NCBI GenBank assembly: GCA_003697105.1
Contig: RFFQ01000173.1
Span: 4,789-68,788 of the forward strand
Length of the DNA stretch: 64,000 bases
From: Gemmatimonadota bacterium
GTDB lineage: Bacteria > 4572-55 > J002
Direction: 5' to 3'
Shown piece after piece: positions 53,015 through 61,593 of the stretch; the stretch's first letter is position 1, and each line of letters opens with the position of its first letter. The translations under genes were made by a program, and so were the position numbers. The notes under the pieces are model-generated. The model was not told where the DNA came from, did not search any database, and worked only from the letters and a program-made list of their open reading frames with translations.

Positions 53015-53043
53015 CAAAAAAGCGAAGATTTCAAATCTTCGCT
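53015..53043 (-). terminator. Intrinsic terminator after the MscS gene
   Basis: On the minus strand AGCGAAGATTT and AAATCTTCGCT nearly meet around one G, followed by six T residues. It faces the rplS terminator across 13 bases. Confidence 0.85.
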
Positions 53044-53072
53044 GAAAGTATCCTTCGGAAGTGCAACTCTTC

Positions 53073-54200
53073 TTATGGGATGGTCAAGCCTTTGTTTAGG
53101 GTCTCCCGTAATTGCTGAAAATGTACTTCCGAGGGATAGTAGGCTAATTGTACTCCCGTTTCTTCTAATACCCGCTTAATCGCCATATTCACCGCATGAA
53201 TGACCTGCCGGTAGTTCTGCTGATCCCAGGTTTTGCCGTCTTCCAAATGTTTTAACCACCAAATGACCTCTAGCACCAGTGAATGGGGCCCAAACTCAAC
53301 GAAACGGATTAACGTTTTATCTGGATTTTTATCCGTTTCCGGCACGGAAAAAATCGCCGTTTTAACTTGATCGATCAGGTGTTCGATCTGTTCGGTAGTG
53401 GTTTCATAGGCAATACCGATCTTCAATATAATCCGGCGATTGGGGTTGGCAGTGGTATTCTCCACAATACTATCCATTAGCGTTGCGTTTGGAATCACCA
53501 CAATCGACTTACGACTGGTACGGATCCGCGTAGTCCGTAACCCTACTTGTTCAACATGCCCCGTTTGTCCTTTAACGACAATTCGGTCCTCCAACTGGAA
53601 CGGTTTATCGAGAAAGATCGAAATCCCACCAATAATATTCTTGATTAAATCTTGAGCGGCAAGGGCAATGGCTAATCCACCAATGCCTAAGCCGGTGATT
53701 AAGGAGATAATATCAAAGCCTAAATTTGAGAGTGAAATGATAACCGCAAAAATAATGATAATAATATGGAGGGCTTGTTTGATAATCGGGAGCAATTGTG
53801 TCCCTAATTTACTATCTCGGACAGTCAACAGGGGACGAATGTACTCTTCAATCAGAATATTTACCATCCGGATCAATAGCCACGTGAGTGTTATGGCGAT
53901 GATCAGAAAAATGATGTTATCTAAAAGCGTTTCAAAATCCGTGTCGAAGGTCAGAAAGAGCTTGCCAACCCAAATACCCCCAGCCGTGATGATAAACACT
54001 AATGGTTTTTCAATGAGTTCAATGGCTTGTTGGAGTTGAACTTCGGCTTCCTGAACGAATTGGCGAAACCGGTTGCGAAACACATGATTAATGATTTTTC
54101 CACTAATAATCCCCAACAAAATACAACCCAAAAACATCAGGTAACGCCAAATGGCGTTGCCAAAAATAGTGTATTCCAAAACAGATTGGATGGATTCCAT
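53073..54200 (-). CDS. Mechanosensitive ion channel, MscS family
   Basis: A 375-residue channel protein that would open under membrane tension and release solutes. Helices lie near residues 12-33, 65-85, 98-120 and 145-172; the pore-lining helix TGLGIGGLAIALAAQDLIKNIIGGISI has the glycine/alanine spacing of MscS TM3. The cytoplasmic beta domain begins DRIVVKGQTGHVEQVGLRTTRIRT and is followed by VVIPNATLMDSIVEN, both canonical. I chose the ATG at 54200, with GGGAGG four bases upstream, over the longer open frame from 54263. It has its own terminator. Confidence 0.93.
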   Translation of the reverse strand: MESIQSVLEYTIFGNAIWRYLMFLGCILLGIISGKIINHVFRNRFRQFVQEAEVQLQQAIELIEKPLVFIITAGGIWVGKLFLTFDTDFETLLDNIIFLIIAITLTWLLIRMVNILIEEYIRPLLTVRDSKLGTQLLPIIKQALHIIIIIFAVIISLSNLGFDIISLITGLGIGGLAIALAAQDLIKNIIGGISIFLDKPFQLEDRIVVKGQTGHVEQVGLRTTRIRTSRKSIVVIPNATLMDSIVENTTANPNRRIILKIGIAYETTTEQIEHLIDQVKTAIFSVPETDKNPDKTLIRFVEFGPHSLVLEVIWWLKHLEDGKTWDQQNYRQVIHAVNMAIKRVLEETGVQLAYYPSEVHFQQLRETLNKGLTIP

Positions 54201-54542
54201 AAATCCTCCCCCTTGTGTTAAATGTGGGTAACAAGCGGTAATTACACCGTACGAGATAAGCAAACATATACGAAACCCACTTGGGGCGCAATGGCTTTTT
54301 CAGAAAGTCCCAATCACTTAACAACTTACATAAAGTGAAAAAATTTATCTCATTTATTATCAATAGGTTATGTTGTATTTTAGTGTGGGAAGGGTAAAAT
54401 TGCTAATTTTTTTGCAAAAAATTGCTTGACAAGATGTGGGATTTATGTTAAAAATTACTTCAGAAAGTACTTTAAGGGTTATTAGCCATATCATTTATTA
54501 TCATCAGCTTACGGTGATAATTTCGGTTGAGGAGACGGTGCG
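54201..54542. other. Divergent intergenic region, 342 bases
   Basis: AT-rich gap between the mscS start and the large secreted protein. It holds the promoter at 54426-54454 and a seven-base hairpin in the leader (ATTATCA 54497-54503 with TGATAAT 54515-54521). An AT-rich block just before the -35 could act as an UP element. No mscS promoter was convincing, and I see no coding frame with a credible start. Confidence 0.55.
54426..54454 (+). promoter_or_regulatory. Predicted sigma-70 promoter for the FlgD-tailed secreted protein
   Basis: TTGACA (54426-54431), 17-base spacer, TAAAAA (54449-54454, T at 54455), about 88 bases before the ATG. Confidence 0.68.
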
Positions 54543-57500
54543 ATGATAAACCATACACCTTATACACTCGCCACTAGCAAGCAAGTTGGATTGGGGATCT
54601 TTTTGCTGTGCTGGCTGGTTTTTGTCGGAACGGCGGGATCATGGCCCTTTGATTTTGATACCGCGGATGGTATCGATACGTTCAATGGGACAACGTACAT
54701 CGATACCGATGCCGGAGAGTTGATGATTTCGGCACCACCTGTAATTTTAACTGATGGAGAAGGCGGTACACCCTTCGCTGATACTCTGAGCGGTGCCAAT
54801 GCCTCGCGAGTAACGGTCCGCCCCGAGTTAATCCATCTGAAAAATATTGATATTTTTACTGAAGATTTTACCACCACACAGTATCGAGGTGAAGCCACAA
54901 CGGCATTATGGGTCACCAGACGGGGGGGCGGTATCACCTTACAATTCGCGGAAGGAAATTGGAGACCCCAAGAATCGGGTTCGATTCGTGATTTTAATGA
55001 CATTGAGTTTATCTCCAAAGATATAGGCTGGGTTGCTGGCGGGAATGCCGCGACCCCCGCCATGTACAAAACGACTGACGGGGGCGCCACATGGACCAAT
55101 ATTACCGCATCGCTTCCGCCGGGTACAAGCGAATTACAGGATATTGATTTTTCCAGTTCCTCAATGTTAGCTGTGGGAGGAGGTATTTCGGGTACCATTA
55201 TCATCTCCGAAGACCGGGGTGAAACGTGGATACGATTGAACCGCCCCGTAGATGCTGACGGGGATTCTTTATTCGATATTACCTCCGTCGATTTTATAGA
55301 CCGGATGGAAGGATGGGTTTCGGCAGAATATGGACACATTTTTCATACAACAGATGGTGGTCAAACGTGGGTAGATCAACTGGAAGGTGTGGACCGGGAT
55401 ATCAACGACCTTGTTTTCATCGATCACCAGCAGGGATGGGCCTTTGGCGGGCAAGGCACTATTTTGAAGACGACAAACGGTGGCGAAGAGTGGATCCCGA
55501 TCAATGCGGGTCTCAGCGCAACGTTACACGATGGTACCTATCGCCGTTGGAACTCCACCAATTATATTTTTACGGTCGGTGACGGTGGGGTGATTAGCCG
55601 GACCACCTCCGGCGGTAATGAATGGAGCGGTACGGAATTAAGTGACCAAGCCGGTAATCTAAATTCAATTGTCGTACGGGAATTTGACAACGCCCTGCAC
55701 GGTTGGATTAGTACGGAAAGTGGGGCGATTTACCGTTGTATCAATTTGCAGGATGACCCGGCGGAGTGGAATTGGTTTGCTCAGGAAACCGGCACGCGTG
55801 AAAGTCTGCATGATATTACGGTGCGGGTGGTCACCGGCGCGATGCAAGAATCAAATTTTGTGGCGTGGGCGTGTGGCAGGCGTGGCACCATTCTTTACAA
55901 TCCATTATATGAGGGAGAAGGTGAAGTGGTTTCCACGGATGTGGTGGCAACCCACCCCACCGCAATTACGGGGGTGACTCTTACGGCAGATTTAGATTCC
56001 CTAGACGGGAGCGGGCATATCACGTTTTATGTTTCCAATAATCGTGGGGATTCATGGACACAGATTGATGAACTGGGTGTGTTTCAGCCCATACCGGTTA
56101 GCTCTGGATGTGATTGTAACACGCTAGCGTGGCGGGCGGAACTGAGTACGGATAATTTGGATTTTAGTCCCGCGATTTTTGAAGTACGCATTGACTACCA
56201 GCATGGGTATGAAACCTCTGGAACGTACGCCTCTCCCATTTATGATTTTGGCAGTGCTGCCCAACAGCGCCGTTTTCAAGCGGTAACATGGGCATCTACG
56301 GTTCCGGAAGGCACGAGTTTGCACCTGTGGGGTGACCTCTACGATGCAGACCGCAACCTCCTCCGGAGTATTGATATGGGTACGTCCGGTTCCTATACAT
56401 TTGATCTTCAAAGTTTGCTCAGTGTGGGCAACCAGTTCCGTTATCGGGTTGTTATGCAGACCGGAGACATGAGTGCCACGCCAGAATTAACACAAGTGGT
56501 TGTGCAAACGGCTTACCTTAGTAGTGGACGGGCTAAACCGGAAAATCGATTAACCGCTGTGAATATTAAAGAATGGGATCGGGTCATTGTGGATCTGGCA
56601 GAGTTCAATCCCCCCACCCATAGCTTAGAAATGCTGGTTTTTAAAAACGGTGCTCAGATATTCGATCTGCCTCCCCTGGTTTATGAAACTGGTCGGGTTA
56701 CTCGGGATGTTTCTGGAATCCCCACCGATGGTGACCTCAATGTAGAACTGCGACTTTCCACGGCTTCGGGTAGTACAACCCCCCGTATCAACCGCCTGAC
56801 GATCACATACCAATCCTACAGCCAGACCTACTTTGTGGATGAAAATGGGAACTCTCGCACGAAATATAATCTTGGTGAACCTATCTGCGGAGAAGTGGTA
56901 GATCGCGATGCGAACACCGACCCTACTTCCACCCAAACCGTTCCGGTAACATTCTCGTGTGATGAAACCGGTGATGTGCTCGTGACGACCTTGACCGAGT
57001 TAGGCATCAATAGCGAGCGATTCCGCGGATGTATCCTTCAGGAAGTTAACCCGGTCGCTAACGTGGAAGATGCCATTTTACAGGTTGTTGATGGTGCTAC
57101 GATCCGCGTGCGCTATGTTGACCCCGAAGACCCCGAGGACCAGAGCGAAGATCAGGCACGGATCGGTCAAGCCGAAAAAGGGGTCTCGTTTATTGATGAA
57201 AATGGCAATCCAGTGGATCGTTATGACGTTACGGATTCCGTTTGTGTGGAAGTCATCGACCCCGAAGCGAATCTTAGCCCCGTAGCAATAGATAGTGTGG
57301 ACGTATTGCTTTACAACGATGTTACGCTCGATACACTATTTGTCTGGCTCTTTGAAACCGGCAATGATACCGGGGTGTTCCGGGGCTGTATCGAAACAGA
57401 AATCAACCCCATTCGTGATTTAGCGGATCGCAAACTGCAGATTTATGATGATAGTGACATCGGGGTGATCTACTGTCCCGATAGTGACCCGGATAACTGC

Positions 57501-58613
57501 GAAACGGATCGGGTGCCGGTGGGAGGTAACAAGGGCAGTTTTGTGGACGATCAGGGTGACCCCGTTGACCGTTACAATCTGGGTGACCCGGTCTGTGTGG
57601 AAGTGCTGGATAATGACGCCAATATTAATCCGGTGGGGGTGGATAGCATCGATGTGGTGCTTTTTTGTGTGGAAACATTGGATACGCTGGAAACGATACT
57701 TTACGAAACGGGTGTGAATACCGGCTGGTTTAGTGGCTGTATCGATATTGAAGTCAATCCCATTCGTAATTTGGCAGATGATACGCTGCAAGTGATAGAT
57801 GGTGCCGAATTGGGTCTGATTTATTGCCCCGAAGTGGGTGCCGAACCTTGCGTGGAAGACCGGGCGATCTACGGCGGAGCGGGTGAAAATTACGCCGGAG
57901 ATGCCGCTTTTAAAGATGCTGGCTTTGCAAATCTTAGTGGGGATGAAATCTGCTTAAATCGTGATTTGTACTTGCAAGTAGAAGATGATACTACCACCAT
58001 GAACCCCGACCGCACGCTAGATGCGTCGCTTTATGTGGCAAGTAATCCAAATAATATTTTAGCCGTTACACTGGTACTCGATGAGACGGACCGGGAGGGT
58101 ATTACAAGTCCATTGCGGGCGTATTTTCGGGCGCAACTGCCGTGGTCGCAGGTGCAAGCCGCGCTCAATCTACAATTGGACGATTCAGTGGTCTTGGCAT
58201 ATGCCGATGCCAATGATGGTGATGCCGACCCCGATAACAATATCAAAACCGCCCAAGTACGGGTAACCAACTGTGATGTCCCTGTTGAAGGGGGTTATTT
58301 GATTGTTTTTCCGAACCCATATAAAGAGACGGATGAAGGAACTGACCCGGTCTTTGAGTATCGTCCCAAAGGATTAGCTACCCTTGATAATCTCACCATG
58401 ACGATCTACAATATTGCCGCTGAGGAGGTACGACGTGTCGGCTTGGCAGATTTTGAGGCATGTACTATTCGTGGCGGTGCTCTCTGTTTCGCTTGGGATA
58501 AGACGAACAATAATGGTAAGGCGGTTTCCAGCGGGACGTATTTTGCCGTTGTAGAAGCCACTGGCGGTGGCAAGTCAGACCGGCAAACCGTCAAGCTGTT
58601 TCTGGTACGATAA
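54543..58613 (+). CDS. Large secreted protein: YCF48-like repeats, Cys-rich repeats and FlgD-like C-terminal domain
   Basis: A 1356-residue exported protein. An N-terminal hydrophobic stretch (about residues 16-34) serves as signal. Residues about 150-340 hold YCF48/BNR-type repeats (GWVAGG, YKTTDGGATW, FHTTDGGQTW, LKTTNGGEEW), a beta-propeller found in sensing or assembly proteins. Then come beta-rich domains. Three tandem repeats of about 110 residues start near 762, 881 and 998 (see the repeat entry), followed by a more divergent unit near 1120-1235. The last 100 residues (VFPNPYKE, MTIYNIAAEEVRRV, WDKTNNNGKAVSSGTYF, VKLFLVR) match the FlgD-Ig-like tail seen on many exported proteins of FCB bacteria. 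GAGGAG precedes the ATG. It lies 33 bases before the PorV-OmpA fusion gene. Confidence 0.86.
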   Translation: MINHTPYTLATSKQVGLGIFLLCWLVFVGTAGSWPFDFDTADGIDTFNGTTYIDTDAGELMISAPPVILTDGEGGTPFADTLSGANASRVTVRPELIHLKNIDIFTEDFTTTQYRGEATTALWVTRRGGGITLQFAEGNWRPQESGSIRDFNDIEFISKDIGWVAGGNAATPAMYKTTDGGATWTNITASLPPGTSELQDIDFSSSSMLAVGGGISGTIIISEDRGETWIRLNRPVDADGDSLFDITSVDFIDRMEGWVSAEYGHIFHTTDGGQTWVDQLEGVDRDINDLVFIDHQQGWAFGGQGTILKTTNGGEEWIPINAGLSATLHDGTYRRWNSTNYIFTVGDGGVISRTTSGGNEWSGTELSDQAGNLNSIVVREFDNALHGWISTESGAIYRCINLQDDPAEWNWFAQETGTRESLHDITVRVVTGAMQESNFVAWACGRRGTILYNPLYEGEGEVVSTDVVATHPTAITGVTLTADLDSLDGSGHITFYVSNNRGDSWTQIDELGVFQPIPVSSGCDCNTLAWRAELSTDNLDFSPAIFEVRIDYQHGYETSGTYASPIYDFGSAAQQRRFQAVTWASTVPEGTSLHLWGDLYDADRNLLRSIDMGTSGSYTFDLQSLLSVGNQFRYRVVMQTGDMSATPELTQVVVQTAYLSSGRAKPENRLTAVNIKEWDRVIVDLAEFNPPTHSLEMLVFKNGAQIFDLPPLVYETGRVTRDVSGIPTDGDLNVELRLSTASGSTTPRINRLTITYQSYSQTYFVDENGNSRTKYNLGEPICGEVVDRDANTDPTSTQTVPVTFSCDETGDVLVTTLTELGINSERFRGCILQEVNPVANVEDAILQVVDGATIRVRYVDPEDPEDQSEDQARIGQAEKGVSFIDENGNPVDRYDVTDSVCVEVIDPEANLSPVAIDSVDVLLYNDVTLDTLFVWLFETGNDTGVFRGCIETEINPIRDLADRKLQIYDDSDIGVIYCPDSDPDNCETDRVPVGGNKGSFVDDQGDPVDRYNLGDPVCVEVLDNDANINPVGVDSIDVVLFCVETLDTLETILYETGVNTGWFSGCIDIEVNPIRNLADDTLQVIDGAELGLIYCPEVGAEPCVEDRAIYGGAGENYAGDAAFKDAGFANLSGDEICLNRDLYLQVEDDTTTMNPDRTLDASLYVASNPNNILAVTLVLDETDREGITSPLRAYFRAQLPWSQVQAALNLQLDDSVVLAYADANDGDADPDNNIKTAQVRVTNCDVPVEGGYLIVFPNPYKETDEGTDPVFEYRPKGLATLDNLTMTIYNIAAEEVRRVGLADFEACTIRGGALCFAWDKTNNNGKAVSSGTYFAVVEATGGGKSDRQTVKLFLVR
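56829..57860 (+). repeat. Three tandem protein repeats of about 115 codons
   Basis: Within the 1356-residue protein, starts near 56829, 57187 and 57537 encode similar units: FVDENGN-x-x-x-x-YNLG, C-x-EV-x-D-x-(D/E)AN, V..V.F/L..(D/E)T.D.L, ETG.N(T/S)..F.GCI..E(V/I)NP, LQ(V/I).DG..I.(V/I).Y. Two Cys per unit are conserved (PxCxEV and GCI), suggesting an internal disulfide or metal site. The copies have diverged at the DNA level. Confidence 0.82.
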
Positions 58614-58646
58614 ACCCAAAGCGTATAAGTTGAGGAGGTTTTTACA

Positions 58647-60506
58647 ATGAAACAAATTCTGCGTATTGCTCTTATCATGGCGCTGTCCATGTTCGCTTGG
58701 GGGAGCGTATCTATCGCGGTTGCCGCGGAGGATGATGCCGGTACGGATGGCGCGGCGTTTATGAAGGTTGCTTTGGGTGCGCGTCAAGCGGGAATGGGCG
58801 AAGCTTTTACCGGTCTGGCAGATGATGGCTATGCGATTCAGTATAACCCTGCGGGGATCGTGTTTATGGGTCGCTGGCGGCTTGATGCCGTCGGTAATCC
58901 GATGGTGCGGAAGTGGAACTGGGAATTTACCTTCATGCGCAACCAATGGATGGATGATACCAACCAGAATTATGTCGGGCTGGTACATCCCATGGGGGAT
59001 TGGGCGCTTTCGCTCGGTGCCATCTATTTTGATGAAGGCTCCGTCGATGAACGGGATCGTATGGGGAATCTGACCGGTAGTAGCGCCAGTGCCTATGATG
59101 CCGTTCCATCGCTGGGGATTGCTTACCGGCTCAGCAAACATCTCGGGGTAGGTGTTACCGGACGGATGTTATACAGCAATATCGCGGACGAGACCGCTAC
59201 CGGTTTCTCTGCGGATGTGGGTTTACTGGCAAATTTTGAGACCTTTATGATCGGAGCTTCAGCCCAAAATCTGGGGTCAACGCTTCAATTTTTGGAGCAA
59301 TCGGATAATAACCCGATGGTCTTTCGGGGTGGGATTGCGATTCCATTGCTCAGTTGGGTCTCCCAACCGGCATTGAAAAGTGACCTTGTCATTACCAGTG
59401 ACATCGTTTACCGGCAAGATAATAAACCCTACTTTAATGTGGGGGGTGAATATGTCTGGAATGATTTACTGGCATTACGTGGTGGCTACAAAGCCCAAAC
59501 GGATATTGAAGGGTTGACTCTGGGAGCAGGATTCATGTTAGGTGATCGTGATAACTATGAGTTGCAAATTGATTATGCTTATGCGCCGCTCGATGTCATC
59601 CAAGAGGATATGCACCGGGTGAGTTTGACGTTACGATTTGGTCCGCAGTTAGGTAAAACACGCACGGCGCCGATAATGACCCGCCCACCAGCGCCTGCCC
59701 CACCGGCTCCCGTGAAGAGTGAACGCGAAATATTAGCCCAGCCCGAGCGCGTTGAAGATATTGTGGGCACGGATGATGAATCGATTGAAATTGTCGCCCC
59801 GGAAAGTGCGGAAGAGTGGATCCGGTTGCGGGTGCGCATCAATTTTGATTTTGATAAATCGGATATTCGCCCCGATATGGAACCGACCTTACAAAAAGTG
59901 GGTGAAATCTTACGGTTAGCTCCCAATAGCATGATTCAGTTGGAAGGTCATACCGATGCAATTGGTTCCGAAGCGTACAATATTGGTTTGTCCTATCGCC
60001 GGGCAACTTCGGTGATGGATTGGCTCATCAAGCATGAACAGATTGCCAAAAAGAATTTCCTGAAACCGGTAGGGTACGGGGAAACCCGCCCCATTGCACC
60101 GAATTCTACGGCGGAAGGTCGCTGGATGAATCGCCGCGTGGTTGTGATTGTCTATAACCCGGGCGTGAAGAACAATGTTAAACCGGCAACCGAATTGAAA
60201 GACGTTCAGGTTCGGTCTGGGGCATTAGGAGGAAGTGTCGAAGTGGCGATGACATTTGATGGCATGATTCAACCTCAAACACCCTTCAGCCTACCCAATC
60301 CGGAGCGGTTGGTGATCGACTTGCCGGGAGTGCTGGCAGCTTTTGAGTCCAAAACCATTCCCAGTACACTCGGTGCCGTCCAGCAAGTTCGGGTGATGTC
60401 CCACCAGGAGGGGAATTTCACCCGTGTCGTACTCGACTTGACCAAACCCTCCTCATACGAAATGAAAGTTGAAGATAATCAAGCAATTCTTTTAATCAGT
60501 CCCTAA
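58647..60506 (+). CDS. PorV-like barrel fused to OmpA and AMIN domains
   Basis: A 619-residue outer-membrane protein. Signal peptide to about residue 27. Residues about 30-335 match PorV/PorQ-type (UPF0164-like) barrels: AFMKVALGARQAGMGEAF, DDGYAIQYNPAGI and a final strand HRVSLTLRFG. A Pro-rich linker (about 345-385) follows. The OmpA domain (about 392-505) shows INFDFDKSDIRPD, LEGHTDAIGSEAYN and YGETRPIAPNSTAEGRWMNRRV, binding peptidoglycan. The tail (about 520-619) is AMIN-like (FDGMIQPQTPFSLPNPERLVIDLPG, VRVMSHQEGNFTRVVLDL), a domain that targets periplasmic proteins. The GAGGAGG site is strong. It follows the FlgD-tailed cargo by 33 bases, so the pair may form a carrier-cargo unit. Confidence 0.88.
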   Translation: MKQILRIALIMALSMFAWGSVSIAVAAEDDAGTDGAAFMKVALGARQAGMGEAFTGLADDGYAIQYNPAGIVFMGRWRLDAVGNPMVRKWNWEFTFMRNQWMDDTNQNYVGLVHPMGDWALSLGAIYFDEGSVDERDRMGNLTGSSASAYDAVPSLGIAYRLSKHLGVGVTGRMLYSNIADETATGFSADVGLLANFETFMIGASAQNLGSTLQFLEQSDNNPMVFRGGIAIPLLSWVSQPALKSDLVITSDIVYRQDNKPYFNVGGEYVWNDLLALRGGYKAQTDIEGLTLGAGFMLGDRDNYELQIDYAYAPLDVIQEDMHRVSLTLRFGPQLGKTRTAPIMTRPPAPAPPAPVKSEREILAQPERVEDIVGTDDESIEIVAPESAEEWIRLRVRINFDFDKSDIRPDMEPTLQKVGEILRLAPNSMIQLEGHTDAIGSEAYNIGLSYRRATSVMDWLIKHEQIAKKNFLKPVGYGETRPIAPNSTAEGRWMNRRVVVIVYNPGVKNNVKPATELKDVQVRSGALGGSVEVAMTFDGMIQPQTPFSLPNPERLVIDLPGVLAAFESKTIPSTLGAVQQVRVMSHQEGNFTRVVLDLTKPSSYEMKVEDNQAILLISP

Positions 60507-60821
60507 TCTTTTTTAGACGCCCAAACGATACTTTCGGAAGGAAACCAAGGGTTGAGTTATGCGACCAGAAGCATTGTGATATGGAATTCGTAGCGGATTT
60601 TCGGATACGTGACCGTGACCGGCTTCTGATCGGATTGGGGGAAATGACCACAGCGATGTTAAGTCACACGGAGTTGGCGGTTTTGAACTCTGAGGTTTAG
60701 ACCCCTCGCTAAAGACAGACAAAGCAAAGCAAAAAACGGGATTCTTTACTGGTGCTCACGTGATGCTTAATTCCTGTGGTCGTCCCCCGAAACCCTTAAC
60801 CGATGTTATCATGCCCTCACA

Positions 60822-60856
60822 AAACCGCATTAGTTGCCCACTGATGCGGTTTTTTT
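60822..60856 (+). terminator. Intrinsic terminator upstream of ndk
   Basis: AAACCGCAT (60822-60830) and ATGCGGTTT (60844-60852) form a perfect nine-base stem with a 13-base loop and a T run. It lies 315 bases after the nearest upstream stop codon, so it may end an unannotated transcript. Confidence 0.82.
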
Positions 60857-60861
60857 CATGC

Positions 60862-60891
60862 TTGACAATTGCGGTAGGATTTTGCTAGCAT
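60862..60891 (+). promoter_or_regulatory. Predicted sigma-70 promoter for ndk
   Basis: TTGACA (60862-60867), 18-base spacer, TAGCAT (60886-60891), about 70 bases before the ndk start. Confidence 0.68.
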
Positions 60892-60963
60892 TATTGGGGA
60901 TGCGTCCGGCGCATCCCTAAATTCAATTTCCTATTTTATCACTTTCATTTTCAGGAGGTTATC

Positions 60964-61374
60964 TTGGAAAAAACGTATACTATGATCAAACCGGACGCCG
61001 TAAAAAAGGGCGTGATCGGCAAAATGATCTACCGGATTGAAGAAGCCGGTTTTGCGATTCGTGCCATGCGAATGGCAACGTTAACAACCGAACGGGCGCA
61101 AGAATTTTATGCTGTACATAAAGAACGTCCTTTTTACGGTGAATTGGTGGAGTTTATGACCTCCGGACCGGTCGTGATGATGGTCTTGGAAAAGGAGAAT
61201 GCCATCGCGGACTTGCGGGTGCTCATGGGTGCGACCAATTCCAAAGAAGCCGCTCCGGGTACGCTTCGCCAGTGCTACGGAACGGATATTCAAGAAAATG
61301 CGATTCACGGCTCCGACTCCCCTGAAACCGCACAAACCGAAATCGCTTTTTTTGAAAAATATTACAACAACTAA
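60964..61374 (+). CDS. ndk: Nucleoside diphosphate kinase
   Basis: Transfers phosphate among nucleoside di- and triphosphates through a phospho-histidine. Features: [48 protein letters not shown] and the active-site motif NAIHGSDS with His115. 136 residues, typical. The start is TTG at 60964, five bases after GGAGG. It has its own promoter. A possible terminator lies at 61387-61416. Confidence 0.96.
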   Translation: MEKTYTMIKPDAVKKGVIGKMIYRIEEAGFAIRAMRMATLTTERAQEFYAVHKERPFYGELVEFMTSGPVVMMVLEKENAIADLRVLMGATNSKEAAPGTLRQCYGTDIQENAIHGSDSPETAQTEIAFFEKYYNN

Positions 61375-61386
61375 CCTTTCTTGGGG

Positions 61387-61430
61387 TCTCGCGGGGGTCG
61401 TATGGCTCCCGTGAGATGGCATTTTATCTG
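61387..61430 (+). terminator. Possible terminator after ndk
   Basis: TCTCGCGGG (61387-61395) and CCCGTGAGA (61408-61416) form a nine-base stem with one G-T pair; the following ATTTTAT is only weakly T-rich. Confidence 0.45.
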
Positions 61431-61480
61431 TAATTGGGGATCGGTACTTGCCTAACGTCATTCACGTTGTAATTTGTTTC

Positions 61481-61509
61481 TTGACAAGTAACTTTAAGTA
61501 TGCTATCAT
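61481..61509 (+). promoter_or_regulatory. Predicted sigma-70 promoter for the terminal repeat lipoprotein
   Basis: TTGACA (61481-61486), 17-base spacer, TATCAT (61504-61509), about 85 bases before the ATG. Confidence 0.75.
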
Positions 61510-61593
61510 AAATTCATTATTATAACTAAGATAGGGAAATTATCTGGTACTACATGCATCTCGTTTTTAACTTTCAGGAAAGGTGAGTTCATC

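Larger units (their letters stand above)
60507..60963. other. Intergenic region, 457 bases
   Basis: Between the PorV-OmpA gene and ndk. The right part holds a terminator (60822-60856) and the ndk promoter (60862-60891). The left 300 bases have no frame with a credible start; the 69-residue minus-strand frame is unconvincing. AAGCAT (60569-60574) and ATGCTT (60763-60768) are complementary at a distance, but I could not build a convincing larger fold. A small RNA ended by the terminator is possible and unproven. Confidence 0.5.

Noticed and set aside
52955-53179. A 74-residue plus-strand frame after rplS
   Set aside because: It spans two terminator hairpins and the end of mscS, so it cannot be a normal gene.
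54560-55339. A 259-residue open frame on the minus strand
   Set aside because: It lies wholly inside the secreted-protein gene, is rich in Ser, Pro and Val without domain pattern, and has no ribosome-binding site; it is a shadow frame.
58575-59141. A 188-residue minus-strand frame over the start of the PorV-OmpA gene
   Set aside because: Opposite to a clearly recognised protein; composition (many His, Ile, Arg, Pro) is typical of antisense frames.
60513-60722. A 69-residue minus-strand frame in the region before ndk
   Set aside because: No ribosome-binding site, low-complexity composition and no recognisable pattern; left as non-coding.
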